From assembly GCA_017460625.1 (NCBI GenBank), contig JAFUAT010000001.1, positions 1 through 53,227 of the forward strand: a stretch of DNA of 53,227 bases, read 5' to 3'. A model generated the notes under the pieces. It ran no database searches. It had not been told where the DNA came from and worked only from the letters and a program-made list of their open reading frames with translations. The position numbers were made by a program, and so were the translations under genes. This document shows positions 16,382 to 23,904 of this stretch, piece after piece. Positions within the stretch are counted from its first letter, which is position 1. The number at the start of each line of letters is the position of its first letter. Origin of the DNA: Candidatus Saccharimonadota bacterium. Lineage in GTDB: Bacteria > Patescibacteriota > Saccharimonadia > Saccharimonadales > Saccharimonadaceae.

Positions 16382-16840
16382 ATGGAAGGACATTTTCGCA
16401 TCGGAGATAGCAAAGTTCTAGAAAGCCGCGAGACCGTTGACGGCACAATGATTCGCCGTCGGCGGGAATCTTCTGACGGCCATCGCTTTACTACCTACGA
16501 GCGGATTGAGCTTCCACCACTTACCGTCACCAAACGCAGTGGCAACAAAGAAATCTACGACCGCGACAAACTTCTCCTAGCCGTAAAACGCAGTGTAGGG
16601 AAGTTTTTTAATTCCGAATTAGAAATAGAAGACGTCGTCACACGTGCTACAGATATATTATATAGTCTAAATACCGACCAAATCTCGTCCCAGCAAATCG
16701 GCGAAGCCGTTTTAGACGTTTTAGCCGAAGTCAATGAAGTCGCTTATGTCCGTTTCGCCAGCGTTTTTCGCGAGTTCAAAACTCTCGAAGATTTTGAAAA
16801 CATCTTAAAAGAACAAAAAAGGAGACAAAAATGCGCATAG
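16382..16840 (+). CDS. nrdR: NrdR-type transcriptional regulator lacking all zinc-ribbon cysteines
   Basis: 152 residues, the normal NrdR length. The ATP-cone is clear from about 50: LTVTKRSGNKEIYDRDKLLL, then QIGEAVLDVLAEVNEVAYVR and FASVFREFKTLEDF. The N-terminal zinc ribbon keeps the family's SKVLESRETVDGTMIRRRRE and HRFTTYE but has none of the four cysteines: CPxC is replaced by GHFR, and C..C after RRRRE by SSDG. The DNA-contacting arginines are retained, so DNA binding without zinc is possible. NrdR represses ribonucleotide reductase genes according to dATP/ATP. ATG 16382 is chosen over a GTG 6 bases upstream because AAAGGAG is 7 bases before it. Overlaps the next gene by 10 bases. Confidence 0.85.
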   Translation: MEGHFRIGDSKVLESRETVDGTMIRRRRESSDGHRFTTYERIELPPLTVTKRSGNKEIYDRDKLLLAVKRSVGKFFNSELEIEDVVTRATDILYSLNTDQISSQQIGEAVLDVLAEVNEVAYVRFASVFREFKTLEDFENILKEQKRRQKCA

Positions 16841-17088
16841 TATGTGTTTTTAAAGAAGGCCGCGATTATTCTCGCACCGTCACAGATTATCTAGAAGATT
16901 TTTATCGTCGTACCGGGCATCAAATAGAAACCATGGATCCAGACGAATCCACCAACTTCTGCGAAGCCTACGACATCGTAGAGTATCCTACCATTTTAGC
17001 AATAGATGGTAATGGCGCCGTAGCCTCCACCTGGAAAGGTATGCCTTTACCGCTTTTTGACGAAATATCCTACTACGCTAGTGCATAA
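16831..17088 (+). CDS. thioredoxin-fold small protein without CxxC
   Basis: 85 residues. The pattern MRIVCVFKEGRDYSRTVTDYL, then IVEYPTILAIDGNGAVASTW, is a thioredoxin-like beta-alpha-beta with the conserved cis-proline (YPT) and following strand-turn-strand. The redox CxxC position reads GRDYSR, so no thiol chemistry of the usual kind is possible; one Cys (Cys5) lies in the first strand. It overlaps nrdR by 10 bases and has RBS AAGGAG, so it is co-translated with it. A role in ribonucleotide reduction (glutaredoxin-like binding partner) is only a guess from the neighbour. Confidence 0.5.
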   Translation: MRIVCVFKEGRDYSRTVTDYLEDFYRRTGHQIETMDPDESTNFCEAYDIVEYPTILAIDGNGAVASTWKGMPLPLFDEISYYASA

Positions 17089-17091
17089 GCG

Positions 17092-17100
17092 TGATATAAT
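17092..17100 (+). promoter_or_regulatory. leaderless promoter of mscS
   Basis: TGATATAAT, 6 bases before the ATG at 17107, a few bases after the preceding stop. Confidence 0.75.
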
Positions 17101-17106
17101 AAAAAC

Positions 17107-17904
17107 ATGGATATTTTAAGCGATATTTTTAAAAACATCTGGTTTCAGCGCGCCTTGTGGTCAGTTATTATTATTCTAATTGCTATAGCTATCTATGCTA
17201 TCATTGCAAAATTCCTAAGTGCCAAAGAAAAGCGCGGCTCTAAACTCGTTTCCGCAAAGAAAAATCGCACCTACATCCGCATGTTAAAAAGTATCGTTGG
17301 CTATACTTTAGCCATTCTTACCGCTCTTACAATTTTGGAAGTTTTTGGTATCAACGTTACTTCGATGCTCGCGGGCGTCGGCATCGCATCTATTATCGTT
17401 GGTTTTGCACTCCAAGATGCACTAAAAGACATCATTCGCGGTCTTGATATTATTTCTGGAAGTTACTACGACATCGGCGATGTAATTAAATTCCAGGATA
17501 ACCTTGGTCAGGTTCAGTCCATCACCCTTCGCACCACCAAAATCCAGGACATCAATACGAGTAACATCGTTTCCATCGCGAACCGTAATATCGACAAAGT
17601 AGAAATAGACACAGGGTATATTTATTTGCCAGTGCCTTTTCCGTATGATATAAAAACGGACAAAGCAGATTCTATCATGAAAGAAGTCACCAAAAACCTA
17701 GCCAAAACTGATTTGATTACATCATCAGACTATCAAGGGCTAACCAAAATCGGCGATTCTGCCATAGACTATCAAGTGGTCTTAACTTGCGACCCTATCA
17801 ATCGTCTCCAAGCCCGCCGCAATGCACTTCATACAGTGGTGAAAACCTTAGAAGAAAACAAAATCACCATTCCATATACACAGCTAGACATTCATACAAA
17901 ATAA
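17107..17904 (+). CDS. mscS: small-conductance mechanosensitive channel (MscS family)
   Basis: 265 residues, near the size of E. coli MscS. Hydrophobic helices at about 16-35 and 61-80; the pore helix TM3 is seen as SMLAGVGIASIIVGFALQDALKD (about 88-110), with the Gly/Ala packing pattern and the Q-D-x-L-x-D end typical of MscS. The cytoplasmic beta domain follows (GDVIKFQDNLGQVQSITLRTTKI, then NRNI). Opens under membrane tension to release solutes. Leaderless start. A perfect 27-bp palindrome starts at its stop codon. Confidence 0.93.
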   Translation: MDILSDIFKNIWFQRALWSVIIILIAIAIYAIIAKFLSAKEKRGSKLVSAKKNRTYIRMLKSIVGYTLAILTALTILEVFGINVTSMLAGVGIASIIVGFALQDALKDIIRGLDIISGSYYDIGDVIKFQDNLGQVQSITLRTTKIQDINTSNIVSIANRNIDKVEIDTGYIYLPVPFPYDIKTDKADSIMKEVTKNLAKTDLITSSDYQGLTKIGDSAIDYQVVLTCDPINRLQARRNALHTVVKTLEENKITIPYTQLDIHTK

Positions 17905-17929
17905 AGTGTTGTAAATTTTACAACACTTT
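17903..17929. repeat. 27-bp perfect palindrome (TTTACAACAC family)
   Basis: Two 13-base arms (AAAGTGTTGTAAA / TTTACAACACTTT) around one T, beginning inside the mscS stop codon. As RNA it makes a hairpin that could terminate in both directions, though no long T-run follows. The same core recurs at 52675 and in the arms of the hairpin at 20854-21023. Confidence 0.7.
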
Positions 17930-17962
17930 GTCAGCCCCGATAATGGCATACATTTCAAAATA

Positions 17963-17971
17963 TGGTATAAT
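17963..17971 (+). promoter_or_regulatory. leaderless promoter of ileS
   Basis: TGGTATAAT, 7 bases before the ATG at 17979. This rules out longer in-frame starts upstream. Confidence 0.75.
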
Positions 17972-17978
17972 TATACCT

Positions 17979-20864
17979 ATGAAGTATAGAGCGGGAACTC
18001 GCCAAAAGGCGGTTGAGTACGAAAAAGCCATCACCGGCTGGTGGAAAAAGAACAAAACTTTTGAACAGTCTATTACAGAGCGCCCAATAGACAAATCTTA
18101 TGTTTTTTATGACGGCCCACCGTTTATTACTGGCATGCCGCATCACGGCACACTTCTTAGCTCTATTGTAAAGGACGCAGTCCCGCGCTACTATACCATG
18201 CATGGCTACAGAGTCGAAAGGCGCTGGGGCTGGGATTGTCACGGCCTTCCCGCAGAAAACTTCGTTGAAAAACAACTTGGCATCACCGACCGTCGCGACA
18301 TCGGCACCAAATGGTCGTTAGAAGATTATATCATCAAGGCTAGGGAATCAATGGTCGCGAACTCCGAAACTTGGCGCTCCACCATTGACCGCGTCGGTCG
18401 CTGGGTAGATTTTGACAATCCATATCGCACCATGAACAAAGATTTTATGGAGTCCGTCTGGTGGGCTTTTAAAAAATTATACGAAGCCGGCAAAATCTAC
18501 GAAGGCCGTAAAGTCTTAATGTACGACACTAAGTTCGCTACTCCAGTTTCAAAAGCCGAAGTCACCATGGACAACGACGCCTACCAAACCGTCACTGACC
18601 CATCAGCATACGTCAAGTTTAAGGGTCAAGATTTTACTTTCTTAGCCTGGACCACCACTCCATGGACCCTGATGGCTAACCGCGCACTGGCTGTCAGCAA
18701 AGAGCTAGATTACGGTGTATATAATATAGACGGAGAAAAGCTCATCGTCGCTAAAACCCGCGCCGAAAAATTATTTGAAAACCAAAAACCAGAGAAGACT
18801 GTTAGAGGCAGCGACCTAGAAGGACTAGAGTACGAATCTTTAGACGGCACCATTTGCCAAGTATTCACCGCCGATTTTGTCGGCAGCGAGGAAGGTACCG
18901 GCATCGTCCACATTGCTCCAGCCTACGGCGAAGATGACTACGAACTCTTTAAACAGCACGAAGATAAAATCAGTTTTGTAGACACTCTAGACGAAAACGG
19001 ATATTACGTCGAAGAATACGCCGACAAGCTACATAAACTCGGTGTTCGAGATACAGACGAACACGGCATTCAGATTTGGGCAGGGAACAAATTTATTGCC
19101 AAATGTCTAGAAGAAAAGGGAATTATTTACAAAATAGAATATATTCAGCACGAATACCCGTTTAACCCTAGAAGCAAAGAACGCATCATGTATCGCGCGT
19201 TTCCGTCTTGGTTCTTTGACGTAGAAGGTCAAAAGCAAATGATGATAGCAGAAAACGAAAACATCAACTGGTTCCCAGCCTATCTTAAACACGGTCGTTT
19301 CATGAAAAACATCGAAGCCGCCCCAGATTGGAATCTTTCTCGCGACCGTTTTTGGGCCACCGCCATGCCAGTTTGGAAAGGCGATAAAGGCTCGGTAAAA
19401 GTCGTCGGAAGCTACGAAGAATTAAAAGACCTCTCCGGCGTAGAGCTAGAAGATTATCATCGCCCATGGGTAGATGAGGTAGAATTTGATATCGACGGCG
19501 AGCATTTTACCCGCATCGAAAAGGTCTTAGACTGCTGGTTCGAATCTGGCTCCATGCCGTTTGCCCAGCTTCATTATCCGTTTGAAAACAAAGAAAAATT
19601 CGAGAGAAACTATCCAGCCGACTTCATCGTAGAATACGTCGGTCAAGTCCGCGCTTGGTTTTACTATGTCCATACGGTGAATACCGCTCTTGCCGAAATC
19701 GGCGCCTTTGGCGAAAAAGCTAAAAACGGTCCTAAGAACGCTTATAAAAACGTCATCACAACTGGCACCCTTGCCGGAAATGACGGTCGCAAGATGAGTA
19801 AATCTCTTGGCAACTACACCGATCCAAATATTTTAATGGACACCTACTCTGCCGACGCACTAAGATTTTTGCTTCTAAGCTCCCCAGTTTTGTCTGGTGA
19901 AGATTTTGCGCTTCTAGACAAAGATGTTTCGGATGTTAATCGTAAACTCGCGATGCTTTGGAACGTTTATGATTTCTTTGTAACCTACGCCGAAATCGAA
20001 AACATTGACAGCGACGATTTTCCAGAAGAACCTACACTTAAAAATCCACTGGACTCCTGGATTGTCTCCCGCGCCTATGAACTTGAGAACCAAATCACCG
20101 AGGGAATGAAAGAATACAATATTCCAAAAGCCTTGGAAAATGTCCTCCCATTTATCGATGACCTCTCGAACTGGTTCGTCCGTCGTTCTCGCCGTCGTTT
20201 TTCCAAAAACGATGACGAAACAGATAAAAAGGCTGCCTTTATAACCCTGCACTTTGTATTAATATATACTGCACATCTCTTGGCTCCATTTACACCGTTC
20301 TTGTCCGAAGAACTCTATCACAAAATGACCGGTGCTGCCGATTCTATTCATCTAAAATCCTGGCCAACTGCCGGTAAGATTGACCAAACAGTCCTAGAAA
20401 ACATGTCTCGCACCCGCGAAATTATTACCGACGCCCTAAGTCTCAGGATGAGAAAGTCCGACCAAGAAGATCAAATCAAGGTCCGTCAGCCGCTAAACTC
20501 CCTTGAATATCCAGGCGAAAAGCTAGACGAATTCTACGAACAAATCATCAAAGACGAAATAAATGTCAAACAAGTTAAAAACGGCAAAGAACTAAAGCTA
20601 GATAAAACCTTAACCAAAGAATTAAAAGAAGAAGGATACGCTAGAGATATTATTCGCGCCATTCAATCTGCCAGAAAGCACGCCGGGCTAAGCATGGACG
20701 ACCACATCAAACTCAGCCTTTCTATAGATATACCAGAATCCTACATAGAACTAGTAAAAACTGAAGTCCTAGCTGACACCATCGCAAAAAACGACAATTA
20801 CACCCACGACGAAATCTCCAAAATCGGAAGCGAAAACATCACAATCAGCCTAGAAAAAATATAA
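17979..20864 (+). CDS. ileS: isoleucyl-tRNA synthetase, eukaryote-like type
   Basis: Charges tRNA-Ile. 961 residues. The class I HIGH motif reads HHGT in PFITGMPHHGTLLSSIV (about residue 52), followed by RRWGWDCHGLPAE; the KMSKS loop is GRKMSKSLGNY near 605. The editing (CP1) domain has TTPWTLMANRALAV and GTGIVHIAPAYGEDD with the catalytic Asp. This form, with the HHGT signature and no C-terminal zinc finger, matches the second, eukaryote-like IleRS clade, often mupirocin-insensitive (family knowledge, not tested). A long earlier reading frame is rejected in favour of the leaderless start. Its last codons and stop lie in the left arm of a very long inverted repeat. Confidence 0.97.
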   Translation: MKYRAGTRQKAVEYEKAITGWWKKNKTFEQSITERPIDKSYVFYDGPPFITGMPHHGTLLSSIVKDAVPRYYTMHGYRVERRWGWDCHGLPAENFVEKQLGITDRRDIGTKWSLEDYIIKARESMVANSETWRSTIDRVGRWVDFDNPYRTMNKDFMESVWWAFKKLYEAGKIYEGRKVLMYDTKFATPVSKAEVTMDNDAYQTVTDPSAYVKFKGQDFTFLAWTTTPWTLMANRALAVSKELDYGVYNIDGEKLIVAKTRAEKLFENQKPEKTVRGSDLEGLEYESLDGTICQVFTADFVGSEEGTGIVHIAPAYGEDDYELFKQHEDKISFVDTLDENGYYVEEYADKLHKLGVRDTDEHGIQIWAGNKFIAKCLEEKGIIYKIEYIQHEYPFNPRSKERIMYRAFPSWFFDVEGQKQMMIAENENINWFPAYLKHGRFMKNIEAAPDWNLSRDRFWATAMPVWKGDKGSVKVVGSYEELKDLSGVELEDYHRPWVDEVEFDIDGEHFTRIEKVLDCWFESGSMPFAQLHYPFENKEKFERNYPADFIVEYVGQVRAWFYYVHTVNTALAEIGAFGEKAKNGPKNAYKNVITTGTLAGNDGRKMSKSLGNYTDPNILMDTYSADALRFLLLSSPVLSGEDFALLDKDVSDVNRKLAMLWNVYDFFVTYAEIENIDSDDFPEEPTLKNPLDSWIVSRAYELENQITEGMKEYNIPKALENVLPFIDDLSNWFVRRSRRRFSKNDDETDKKAAFITLHFVLIYTAHLLAPFTPFLSEELYHKMTGAADSIHLKSWPTAGKIDQTVLENMSRTREIITDALSLRMRKSDQEDQIKVRQPLNSLEYPGEKLDEFYEQIIKDEINVKQVKNGKELKLDKTLTKELKEEGYARDIIRAIQSARKHAGLSMDDHIKLSLSIDIPESYIELVKTEVLADTIAKNDNYTHDEISKIGSENITISLEKI

Positions 20865-21023
20865 TCAGTATTTTTTCAAATCATATAAAATCGCCCATAT
20901 AATTTTTACAACACCACAGTTTTTGAACTTCGAGCTTGACTACGAAGGCAAAAACTTGCCTGGTGTTGTAAAAATTATCTTGGCGAGATTTTATCGATGA
21001 GAAAAATACTGATTATATTTTTT
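20854..21023. repeat. 170-nt imperfect hairpin spanning the ileS stop codon
   Basis: Outer arms pair perfectly over 22 bases (20854-20875 with 21002-21023); inner arms pair perfectly over 18 bases (20899-20916 with 20961-20978); the segment between is partly paired (ATAAAATC / GATTTTAT), and even the tip folds (CAGTTTTTG with CAAAAACTTG, then CTTCG with CGAAG). The right arm ends in a T-run. It could be a giant bidirectional terminator, a structured RNA or a MITE. The inner arm contains TTTACAACAC, shared with the palindromes at 17903 and 52675. Confidence 0.85.
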
Positions 21024-21071
21024 TACCTACGCGAGTGCAAGGTGGTTTATATATTTTTACAGGGGGTATAT

Positions 21072-21133
21072 TTGACAATTTTCGATTTTTAAGCATAATC
21101 ACTATTGACTTTTTTCGCAAACTGTGCTATACT
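21072..21133 (+). promoter_or_regulatory. tandem promoters for the 81-residue gene
   Basis: P1: TTGACA (21072-21077), 16 bases, CATAAT (21094-21099). P2: TTGACT (21105-21110), 17 bases, TATACT (21128-21133) with extended TG. An A-rich leader of about 75 bases with AAAGGAG follows. Between the hairpin and P1 (21024-21071) nothing else is recognised. Confidence 0.6.
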
Positions 21134-21216
21134 CAAATTAAGTTAGAAAATAAAACAAACATTCTAACAAACAAAATAATAACACAAAAACCATAAAAAA
21201 CAAAAAGGAGCAAATA

Positions 21217-21462
21217 ATGGCGGAAAAACTAAACACACAAACTTTAAACATACCAGACCAGGTGGTCGATTCGGACTGGAAAGACGATATTGACGTAGAC
21301 TACGCCATCTACGGCGATAACGAAAAACAAGAAGGAGAATACATAAGTCCAAAAAGCGTCAGCAAGGAGTCACTAAATCAGATCAAAGATTTTCAAGTCA
21401 AGCTAGCGTTTAACGGACTAAAGAAATTCAGAAAACAAGAATTAGAAAAAGTAGTGGCTTAA
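21217..21462 (+). CDS. small acidic hypothetical protein
   Basis: 81 residues, not recognised. Acidic and hydrophilic in the first two thirds (DWKDDIDVDYAIYGDNEKQEG), then a basic helix near the C-terminus (KLAFNGLKKFRKQELEKVV). No signal peptide, membrane segment or cysteine. A good RBS (AAAGGAG, 7 bases), tandem promoters and a long leader suggest high expression or regulation in the leader. It stands alone between the large hairpin and a 310-base intergenic region, upstream of the surface-protein operon. Confidence 0.7.
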   Translation: MAEKLNTQTLNIPDQVVDSDWKDDIDVDYAIYGDNEKQEGEYISPKSVSKESLNQIKDFQVKLAFNGLKKFRKQELEKVVA

Positions 21463-21515
21463 GGTTGAAAAGACCGATAATCCCATAAAACAAAAACAGA
21501 AAGGTACATTAAGAT

Positions 21516-21599
21516 ATGAAAGGAGTAGTATATAGGATAGACCCACTATATTTCCATATAGTTTACCACATCTTATTAGCTGTGCTAAGTATAGTCTAA
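21516..21599 (+). CDS. possible 27-residue membrane peptide
   Basis: In the 311-base gap 21463-21773 a short frame encodes MKGVVYRIDP followed by a hydrophobic segment (YFHIVYHILLAVLSIV). An AAAGG lies 11 bases upstream, somewhat far. The peptide could be a small membrane protein, or the frame may be chance inside an untranslated RNA. The remainder of the gap holds only the terminator at 21648. Confidence 0.3.
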   Translation: MKGVVYRIDPLYFHIVYHILLAVLSIV

Positions 21600-21647
21600 C
21601 CATAAGGATGCCCATGTAAAACCAATCAAACCATAAATTACAATTTT

Positions 21648-21676
21648 AAAAAACCGAACACCGCGTTCGGTTTTTT
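21648..21676. terminator. strong bidirectional terminator
   Basis: 12-bp perfect stem (AAAAAACCGAAC / GTTCGGTTTTTT) with a five-base loop. The A- and T-tracts let it work on both strands. Confidence 0.9.
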
Positions 21677-21705
21677 AAATTCCAAAATCACATTTCTGGT
21701 TTTTC

Positions 21706-21733
21706 TTGACTTTTTCATTGTGTTTATGATAAT
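21706..21733 (+). promoter_or_regulatory. promoter of the surface-protein operon
   Basis: TTGACT (21706-21711), 16 bases, GATAAT (21728-21733). RBS AAAGGA lies before the ATG at 21774. Confidence 0.5.
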
Positions 21734-21773
21734 CTTAAAACAGAAAAGGTAATACAAAGGAAAATTTAAAACC

Positions 21774-22103
21774 ATGGAATCACAACTCGTCGACCCGGCG
21801 ATTCTGGGGCAATTTGTGGATGCTTTGATTAGCGAAAAATACCCAGACCAGCCAGAAACCAATTTTGCAAATCTGAGAGAAAAAGCCATAAAAGCTTTAG
21901 ATTTTCAGATTCTAAAATCAATTTTAGGTAGCCTAACCAAAGAGCAAGGCGCCGAACTAAACCAGCTCTTGGACAATCCAAGTTCAGACGAGACAACCTT
22001 TGAAAATTTCTTTAAAGATTACGGCATAAATTTGGAAGCCGTTTTAAAAGATACCATGGTAAAGTTCAAAGATGATTTCATGAAAGGAGCTCAAAATGCC
22101 TAG
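21774..22103 (+). CDS. small helical hypothetical protein, possible DUF5663-like
   Basis: 109 residues, predominantly helical with no membrane segment. The pattern FVDALISEKYPD, then LREKAIKALDFQILKSILGSLTKEQ and LNQLLDN, followed by FENFFKDYGINLEAVL, recalls small CPR proteins assigned to DUF5663, but I cannot confirm this without a profile search. Function unknown. It is the first gene of a three-gene run: it overlaps the next surface protein by 8 bases, so a cytoplasmic partner of that membrane protein is plausible. Confidence 0.6.
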   Translation: MESQLVDPAILGQFVDALISEKYPDQPETNFANLREKAIKALDFQILKSILGSLTKEQGAELNQLLDNPSSDETTFENFFKDYGINLEAVLKDTMVKFKDDFMKGAQNA

Positions 22104-23880
22104 CCCAGAATCGTTTGGCGGAAACGCCCCAGTAAACAATTCAGAAGCAGCCGAATCTCTCCGAGAGACCGATAAAGAACGTGGCAACAAAACAAACGAA
22201 TATGAAGCTTTGTTGCAGAAAAAAGCTAAACTCGAAGAGATGCTAAGAAAAGCCGGCGTAGATCCAGAAACCGTAGGCAACGAAGACGAAGCTTCCAAAG
22301 CTGAGTATGATGAAAGCAGAGCCAAAAACCAAGAAGTCACTAAGGAAACTGAAGTTTCTCCATCCAAGCTTGGCGAAAAGGTATCAAAGAGCGTGCATCT
22401 AAAGAAAGTCATCGCTGGAATCGTCCTAGGACTCACTACCACAATCGCTGCAGGATTTGTTGCTGGCTCGGTTTACAAAGCAAGCAAAGCCGAAACTACC
22501 GCCGAAGCCGAAACTCCAGAAGCACCAGAAAAGGAGGCATTGCCAACTCAAGAAGCAGAAGTCCAGACCGCCGAACAATCCGTAGAAAATTCCAAATTTG
22601 TCGGCGAAAACGCCGAGGGTGTGCCATATGATTACGGAGAATACGCCGATAGAGAGGGCAAACACTCATACAACGCTTATCGCTACGACCAGTCGGAAAA
22701 TCACGGCAACCGCGAAGCAACCGAAAAAGGCATTCTAGAAACGGCTACCATGGAGCCAGAAGCTCTTGCTTCCTATGCCTACAGCATCTTTACTGACGAA
22801 GAAAAGGAAGAGCTTGGTATCAAAGGTCTTACCATGACCGAAATCGATGAAAAGTTCGACCAAGAAGGCGGTGGAGAATTATACCAAAAACTTCTAAGTG
22901 GTGTTTCTCAGATCCTTCGCAGTGAAGACACCGATTACAAGTTCTACTATGAAAACGGCACCGAACACACCAACTACATGTATTTTATAGACGACAACGG
23001 CGACGGGAATTATACAACAAGCGAAATGCACCTAGGCTACGACACCAAAGATAGAAAAGACGCTCCGCAGGTAGATATCTATCGTACGTTCAAAAACGAA
23101 CATGGTAGCTACACCATGAAAATGCTAGATTTAAATGAACAGTGTGGCTATCAGCCAAACTACGAAATTGCTCCATCAGGCGTAGCCAAGATTGATTCCG
23201 AAAAACCAGTGGATAAGACTAATCCACCAGTTGTCACTCCACCAAGCAATACGCCAGGTAACCCTGGCACGCCAACTCCTGGTGAACCAACTCCCGGTGA
23301 ACCAACTCCAGGTGAGCCGACTCCTGGCAAACCAACTCCAGGCAAACCAAATCCGGGTGATCCAGATGTGCCGGATAAACCAAAGCATGATCCAAAGAAC
23401 GAAGAGGCTGAAAAGAAGAATGCCGGCGAACACGTCACTCAGCTGCCTATAGATAACAATGTAACCCCGCCAACTACGGAAGCCCAAGATCGTCAAAACT
23501 TTGAAGCTATCGAAAAGCAAAGGGAACAAGAAGCTAAAGCAAACGAAGAAGCTGCTCGCGTAGCTGCCGAGCAAGCCGCAGCTGAAGCCCGCGCCGCAGC
23601 CGAAGCCGAAGCGCGCCGTAACGCCGAAGAAGAAGCCAATCGTCAAGCTGCCGAAAACGCTGCGCGTGCTGCCGCCGAAGAAGAGGCCAATCGTCAAGCC
23701 GCCGAGGCCCAACAAGAAAACCACGACGAAATACAACAACAAGTTGAAGAAGCAGAACAACGCGAGCGCGCCCAGGAAGCTGCTGATGCAAATTCTGGTA
23801 GGAACGAACAAGAGTCCGAGTCTCACAGCGATGACACGGCTAGAGAACGTGCTGATATATTTGCAAATGGAGATTTTTAA
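22096..23880 (+). CDS. single-pass surface protein with Pro-repeat stalk and Ala/Glu coiled coil
   Basis: 594 residues. A charged cytoplasmic N-terminus (1-100) with a coiled-coil stretch LLQKKAKLEEMLRKAG is followed by one membrane helix near 105-127 (IAGIVLGLTTTIAAGFVAG). An ectodomain of about 220 residues contains Asp-rich DDNGDGNY, an EF-hand-like calcium loop. Then come six five-residue repeats (TPGEP type, DNA 23275-23364), a wall- or sheath-spanning stalk, and an Ala/Glu/Arg-rich coiled coil (about 480-565). Not recognised as a known family; adhesin or structural surface protein is inferred. Type II orientation, no cleavable signal. RBS AAAGGAG; overlaps the previous gene. Confidence 0.65.
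   Translation: MPSPESFGGNAPVNNSEAAESLRETDKERGNKTNEYEALLQKKAKLEEMLRKAGVDPETVGNEDEASKAEYDESRAKNQEVTKETEVSPSKLGEKVSKSVHLKKVIAGIVLGLTTTIAAGFVAGSVYKASKAETTAEAETPEAPEKEALPTQEAEVQTAEQSVENSKFVGENAEGVPYDYGEYADREGKHSYNAYRYDQSENHGNREATEKGILETATMEPEALASYAYSIFTDEEKEELGIKGLTMTEIDEKFDQEGGGELYQKLLSGVSQILRSEDTDYKFYYENGTEHTNYMYFIDDNGDGNYTTSEMHLGYDTKDRKDAPQVDIYRTFKNEHGSYTMKMLDLNEQCGYQPNYEIAPSGVAKIDSEKPVDKTNPPVVTPPSNTPGNPGTPTPGEPTPGEPTPGEPTPGKPTPGKPNPGDPDVPDKPKHDPKNEEAEKKNAGEHVTQLPIDNNVTPPTTEAQDRQNFEAIEKQREQEAKANEEAARVAAEQAAAEARAAAEAEARRNAEEEANRQAAENAARAAAEEEANRQAAEAQQENHDEIQQQVEEAEQRERAQEAADANSGRNEQESESHSDDTARERADIFANGDF
23275..23364 (+). repeat. six 15-bp coding repeats (TPGEP type)
   Basis: Six tandem 15-base units encode TPGEP (three), TPGKP (two) and NPGDP. 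Third-base differences between units show they are not a recent slippage product. Confidence 0.85.
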
Positions 23881-23904
23881 TAACAAAAGAAAGGAATATG
23901 ACAG

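Noticed and set aside
23275-23364. Phase-variable repeat in the Pro-rich stalk
   Set aside because: Units are 15 bases, so length changes stay in frame, and third-base differences show they are not slipping recently.
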